Assembly: GCA_002402965.1 (NCBI GenBank)
Contig: DHGW01000076.1
Span: 1-9,698, forward strand
DNA length: 9,698 bases
Source of the DNA: Bacteroidales bacterium UBA4788
GTDB taxonomy: Bacteria > Bacteroidota > Bacteroidia > Bacteroidales > VadinHA17
Direction: 5' to 3'
The notes beneath the pieces were generated by a model that ran no database searches, was not told the origin of the DNA, and saw only the letters and a program-made list of their open reading frames with translations. Both the position numbers and the translations under genes were made by a program. Positions 6,491 to 9,698 of the stretch are shown piece by piece; positions within the stretch are counted from its first letter, which is position 1; each line of letters starts with the position of its first letter.

Positions 6491-7705
6491 ATGAAGAGAT
6501 ATTTTTCACCAGTACTTGCATTGCTTTTGATGGCGCCGGTTTCTGTCATGGCACAGCAGTTGAAGATCCATGACATCGTCAGGTACGACGGTGTGGTCAG
6601 GGTTCAGGACCTTAACCCGGAAGAGCAGACTGTGCATCCAGCAGCGGCACGTGCCATGGCCCGCGGCGAGAAACCGGGGACCTTCAGGAACGTATGCTAT
6701 GAACTTGCTCCAAATGTCAGGATGCTGACTCCGGCGCAGAAGAACAAGATCAGGCTGCAGCAGAACGGCATTCTCGACCTGTCGGGAGGAGCCTTTAAAC
6801 CCAGTCCCGACTCTGTTTATTTTGACCCGGCAAGTGACCTCGTCATGCAGGCCGAGCCGGTGGACGACAGCCGGATGCTGGCCCTCAGGCCATCAATGTC
6901 AGCCGTCTTTCAGGATATTGATGTTCCCGAACAGGAGGTGCCGGTAACGCTTGCAAATACTGTATCCCTGGCTGAAGGGATAGTGGAGAGTTCCATGCAG
7001 CTCAACAACAAATATGCAGTAAACCTGCAGTTCGACAGTGTGTCGTTCCTGCTCGACAAGACGGACAAAGACTCGCTGGTGGTGACCCTGGTGGGACAGA
7101 TACTGCTCACCAACCCGCGTGTTGAGGGTAAGTATTCGAAGAACAACGGTTACCGCCTGGTCTTTATGGCTTCGGAACAGGTAGACATGAAGATCTATAC
7201 CAGCATGAAGCTGAAGGAGGAGTCAAAGACCCCGATATGGGGAACAGAGATTGAGATGTCTGATCTCGGCAAGTGCGAGATAGGGTTGTTTATCCTCGCC
7301 ACCCTGGAAGGTCATGTGACCCTGGCGGTGGAGATACATCAGGGGATGGAGATGGCGATGGGGGCAGAGGGCACAACATTCTGGTACGTACCGACCAGCA
7401 TAAAGAACATATCCACGATTGACTCATGGTGCGATGTTGGCTACAATATTACCTCACAGATGAAAGCCTTCCCGGGTTTCCAGTACAGCGCCACCACTGG
7501 TGATGATGGGGTCTTCATTGCACGGGATATACCTTTGAAGAAGGGTGACAAGGTGATGGTCAAACTGGCTGACGTACCCAATCCCAGTCCTGCTCTCGAT
7601 GTGACCATACCATTCAAGGAGATCAAACTCTATGCAGCGGATTACTATACCGGGGTTGCCGAAGGCTTTGTTGCGGGCTCACTTTCGAGCCTGGGCAAAG
7701 AGTGA
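6491..7705 (+). CDS. Exported protein of unknown function, N-terminal portion of a frame-disrupted gene
   Basis: The frame runs 404 residues to a TGA at 7703-7705. It opens with a Sec signal (core about 8-16, likely cut after Ala21, VMA-QQ). I do not recognise a domain. The mature part is beta-rich with alternating hydrophobic residues (about 170-300) and a segment DDGVFIARDIPLKKGDKVMV that looks like a strand-turn-strand of an Ig- or carboxypeptidase-regulatory-like beta sandwich (inference). The TGA appears premature. Immediately after it, the frame one base back gives 33 good residues starting VKACIEVEGF. About 100 nt later the original frame again reads well for a further 156 residues to 8272. 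A single ~593-residue protein is therefore likely. It lacks a Shine-Dalgarno sequence and lies 136 nt from PPK2 in the opposite direction. Confidence 0.7.
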   Translation: MKRYFSPVLALLLMAPVSVMAQQLKIHDIVRYDGVVRVQDLNPEEQTVHPAAARAMARGEKPGTFRNVCYELAPNVRMLTPAQKNKIRLQQNGILDLSGGAFKPSPDSVYFDPASDLVMQAEPVDDSRMLALRPSMSAVFQDIDVPEQEVPVTLANTVSLAEGIVESSMQLNNKYAVNLQFDSVSFLLDKTDKDSLVVTLVGQILLTNPRVEGKYSKNNGYRLVFMASEQVDMKIYTSMKLKEESKTPIWGTEIEMSDLGKCEIGLFILATLEGHVTLAVEIHQGMEMAMGAEGTTFWYVPTSIKNISTIDSWCDVGYNITSQMKAFPGFQYSATTGDDGVFIARDIPLKKGDKVMVKLADVPNPSPALDVTIPFKEIKLYAADYYTGVAEGFVAGSLSSLGKE

Positions 7706-8272
7706 AGGCCTGCATCGAGGTGGAGGGATTCACAGTGGAGTCGGACTGGATTGAGACCGACGGTCTGATGGTCTCCGCCATTGAGCATGACGGCTCCGGA
7801 AGGAATCGTTAAGATGGTCAGGGGTGCCGATGCACCCCATGCATCGCTGACAGCGCCTCAGTCAGTGTCCGAGTTCCCCGATGCCAGGAAAGCAAAAGTA
7901 TGGTTCAGTGAGAGCAATACCCTGGCACCGTTGGAGGTACATCCTGGGGCAGCCATCGCATCAACAGGCCCCTGGAGCATGGCCTGCGGATACACCTCCC
8001 CGGGAGATGCAATAAACCCGTTGAAGAACAGAAAACACCCGTTTGAGATGGTGGCATATGTTTACAAGGGAAAGAATCTCGGATACTCAGTCGTCACGGA
8101 TGAGTGCGCATCATGCATCGCTCCGGCAAATGTTATTGAGAGGCTTGGAAGCCAAAATCTTCCTGGAAAGCCTGCAGACACCGGTCGCCCGACGACGGTT
8201 CACAATGTGCCCGGTGGTGTGCCGGCAGTGAAGCCTGGGCAACATGTCAGGCAGCCGGGAGTGATCAGATAG
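7702..8272 (+). pseudogene. C-terminal continuation of the 6491 gene, separated by two compensating frameshifts
   Basis: From 7702 the frame reads VKACIEVEGFTVESDWIETD and on to HDGSG near 7800, then meets a TAA at 7810-7812. In the next frame, in phase with the 6491 start, GIVKMVRGADAPHASL continues from 7802 to a TAG at 8270-8272. Joining them needs one missing base near 7701 (GAGTG reads best as GAGGTG, giving GKEVKA) and one extra A in GGAAGGA at 7798-7804 (giving GSGGIVK). Net change is zero, so the gene as a whole keeps its frame. The tail holds a CASC pair (Cys codons 8105 and 8114) and a Pro/Gly-rich end. No domain is recognised. A start at 7781 is possible on paper, but there is no ribosome site and the preceding bases are coding-like in another frame. 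It ends 7 nt before the convergent DUF389 stop. It could be real mutation or sequence/assembly error. Confidence 0.65.
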
Positions 8273-8279
8273 AGCAGGA

Positions 8280-9605
8280 CTATTTGTTGAAAAGGACCTT
8301 TACGGTACTGGATTTGAGCCTGGTGGAGAGCCATTTCTCGACCTGCTCTTTTTCCTTGCCGGAGAGGTCTTTTCCTTTGGAGGTCAGAATCACCAGGGAG
8401 AGTGTGTCAGGGACCCTCTTCTCTTTCACATAGTTGAGTGTCTGAGCATAGGAGACCTCTGTCACCTGTGGGAAGAGCACAACCAGCTCCTCGAGGAGTT
8501 CACCCCCCTTCTCCTGGGAGGCTGATATCCCCGTAAGCGCCGCATTTTGCTCCATGATTACCATGTTCAGGCGGTTTATCTCTGCCTTCAGCGTCTCCAC
8601 CTCGGTGTTTCTCACAGCAATATCGGCATAGGAGAATCCCTGCTCAATGTTGATGTTCACATCCTTGAGTGAGAAGTCCGCAGTACGTGCAATGATATCC
8701 TCCTTCTGCGACTCGGTTAGAGAAGTTCCTCCATAGATAAGTTTAATGGTTCTGGTCTTCGGATTGATCTCGTTCTTCAGGAGGTAATTGCCTTCCACAA
8801 CGCTGACATTATCAATATACTTTTCGGCATTCCCGGTGAAGTTCTCCTTCTGCACCATCAGGTAACCGAAATAGATGCTGGGGATAAGCACCAATGTCAG
8901 GACAGCTGAAATCATCTGGTTGATCCTCTTCTTCTGCGATTCCTCGATTTTGCCCCTTATCGGAAGCTTGAGGATTTGCGAAATAAGCAGGGCCGAGAGG
9001 GCGATGAAGACGGTGTTGATTGTGAAAAGATAAAGTGCACCGAAAAAGAAGGTGAACTGGGCTGTTGCAAGCCCGTAGCCCGCTGTGCACAGTGGCGGCA
9101 TGAGGGCGGTGGCGATGGCCACTCCCGGAATAACATTTCCTTTCTTTTTGCTGGCGATGGCCACTATGCCGGCCATGCCACCGAAGAATGCGATGAGCAC
9201 GTCATAGATGGTGGGGCTGGTCCGGGCAAGCAGCTCGGAATGCGCTGTGGAGATAGGACTGATGGCAAAATAGGTAGTGGAAGCAAAAAGACCCGCTATC
9301 ACGGCAAAGAGGAAGTTCTTGACTGCCTGACGGAAAAGTCGGTAATCATAGGTGGCAATACTGTAGCCGATTCCGTTTATAGGTCCCATCAGTGGCGAGA
9401 TGAGCATCGCACCGATGATCACCGCCGTGGAGTTCATGTTCAGCCCCACCGAGGCCACCAGGATCGCAAAGACGAGAATCCAGAGATTGGTGCCCTTGAA
9501 GACAAGCTCCTTCTCTATGGTTTCATGTATGTTCTCGTAATTATCGAGGTCACTCTCAAGGTTTATCAGCTGGAGCAACCTCCTGAGGGGTCTGTTGTGT
9601 TTCAT
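8280..9605 (-). CDS. DUF389-family multi-spanning membrane protein
   Basis: The 441-residue protein has a short charged N-terminus with no cleavable signal and about seven predicted hydrophobic spans near 41-57, 59-78, 96-117, 132-151, 158-178, 183-211 and 229-250. Motifs typical of DUF389 are GAMLISPLMGPINGIGYS (65-82), FFGGMAGIVAIAS (140-152) and GVAIATALMPPLCTAGYGLA (161-180), which are Gly/Pro-rich membrane stretches. Residues 251-441 form a soluble domain with a predicted coiled coil at about 333-356 (VETLKAEINRLNMVIMEQ). Biochemical role of the family is not established, so no function is assigned. Relatives are found in many bacteria and archaea, and the C-terminal soluble extension is longer than the core alone would need. 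ATG at 9605 is the natural start and is followed by K-H-N-R-P-L-R-R-L. It is convergent with the frame-disrupted gene, with only 7 nt between their stops. Confidence 0.9.
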   Translation of the reverse strand: MKHNRPLRRLLQLINLESDLDNYENIHETIEKELVFKGTNLWILVFAILVASVGLNMNSTAVIIGAMLISPLMGPINGIGYSIATYDYRLFRQAVKNFLFAVIAGLFASTTYFAISPISTAHSELLARTSPTIYDVLIAFFGGMAGIVAIASKKKGNVIPGVAIATALMPPLCTAGYGLATAQFTFFFGALYLFTINTVFIALSALLISQILKLPIRGKIEESQKKRINQMISAVLTLVLIPSIYFGYLMVQKENFTGNAEKYIDNVSVVEGNYLLKNEINPKTRTIKLIYGGTSLTESQKEDIIARTADFSLKDVNINIEQGFSYADIAVRNTEVETLKAEINRLNMVIMEQNAALTGISASQEKGGELLEELVVLFPQVTEVSYAQTLNYVKEKRVPDTLSLVILTSKGKDLSGKEKEQVEKWLSTRLKSSTVKVLFNK

Positions 9606-9626
9606 AGTTCCGGGGGTAATGTATTA

Positions 9627-9634
9627 CAAATATA
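9627..9634 (-). promoter_or_regulatory. -7 box (TATATTTG) for the DUF389 gene
   Basis: Read on the - strand, TATATTTG matches the Bacteroidota TAnnTTTG consensus at every fixed position and lies 21 nt before the ATG. No good TTTG was found at the usual 19-21 nt upstream, so the -33 element is weak or absent. Confidence 0.45.
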
Positions 9635-9674
9635 TTGTTTATTGCATTATTCGACTGCCGGTTACAATTCTTAA

Positions 9675-9687
9675 TGCGCTACGCGCA
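9675..9687. repeat. Small palindrome TGCGC-TAC-GCGCA at the right edge
   Basis: A 5-bp stem with a 3-nt loop, upstream of the DUF389 gene. It is too short to call a terminator and has no T-run. It may be part of an intergenic repeat that continues beyond the window. Confidence 0.25.
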
Positions 9688-9698
9688 ATGATTTGGGT

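Noticed and set aside
7697..7704. Programmed -1 ribosomal frameshift
   Set aside because: There is no X-XXY-YYZ heptamer, no evident downstream stem, and a second opposite shift would be required about 100 nt later.
8976..9674. Long + strand open frame of 232 codons opposite the DUF389 gene
   Set aside because: It is antisense to a clear membrane-protein gene, gives a low-complexity charged product and has no recognisable motif.
9661..9698. Partial tRNA or other structured RNA at the right edge
   Set aside because: Only a 5-bp palindrome is visible; no cloverleaf elements can be made from the remaining bases.

Overview
The window looks like a chromosomal piece of a member of the Bacteroidota, probably a Bacteroidales-type anaerobe or environmental relative of moderate GC. 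This is inferred from four things: most starts lack a Shine-Dalgarno sequence, there is a TAnnTTTG-type -7 box, several secreted hydrolases carry lipoprotein-free Sec signals, and there is a low-complexity intergenic repeat of a kind I associate with that phylum. No RNA genes, CRISPR arrays, transposases or phage genes were seen.

Layout. (1) Positions 1-314 hold the C-terminal end of a + strand protein with a DUF3471-like domain, the tail commonly found on serine hydrolases or esterases. (2) After a structured 127-nt gap come three closely packed + strand genes, 442-5519, all encoding exported proteins: a C45/Ntn-type amide hydrolase, an M14 metallocarboxypeptidase homologue that has lost its whole active site, and a second M14 protein with the active site intact. 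Gaps are 28 and 4 nt, so this is very probably one operon. (3) A short repeat-rich convergent gap separates it from a PPK2 polyphosphate kinase on the - strand (5584-6354). (4) A divergent 136-nt gap leads to an exported protein of unknown function (6491-8272). Its reading frame is broken by two mutually compensating single-base shifts near 7700 and 7800. (5) A DUF389 membrane protein lies convergently on the - strand (8280-9605), and the last 93 nt hold its promoter region.

How the genes may work together. The operon encodes an exported amidase plus a tandem pair of related M14 proteins, one apparently live and one apparently dead. A plausible reading is a periplasmic or secreted peptide/amide-processing set in which the dead M14 protein binds substrate or partners its active paralogue; this is inference. 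PPK2 (nucleotide/polyphosphate metabolism) and the DUF389 protein look unrelated to it.

The most notable observations are the M14 pseudoenzyme, which lost the zinc ligands, the substrate-binding Arg and the catalytic Glu but kept the aspartate-rich Ca-binding-like loops, and the double compensating frameshift in the 6491-8272 gene.
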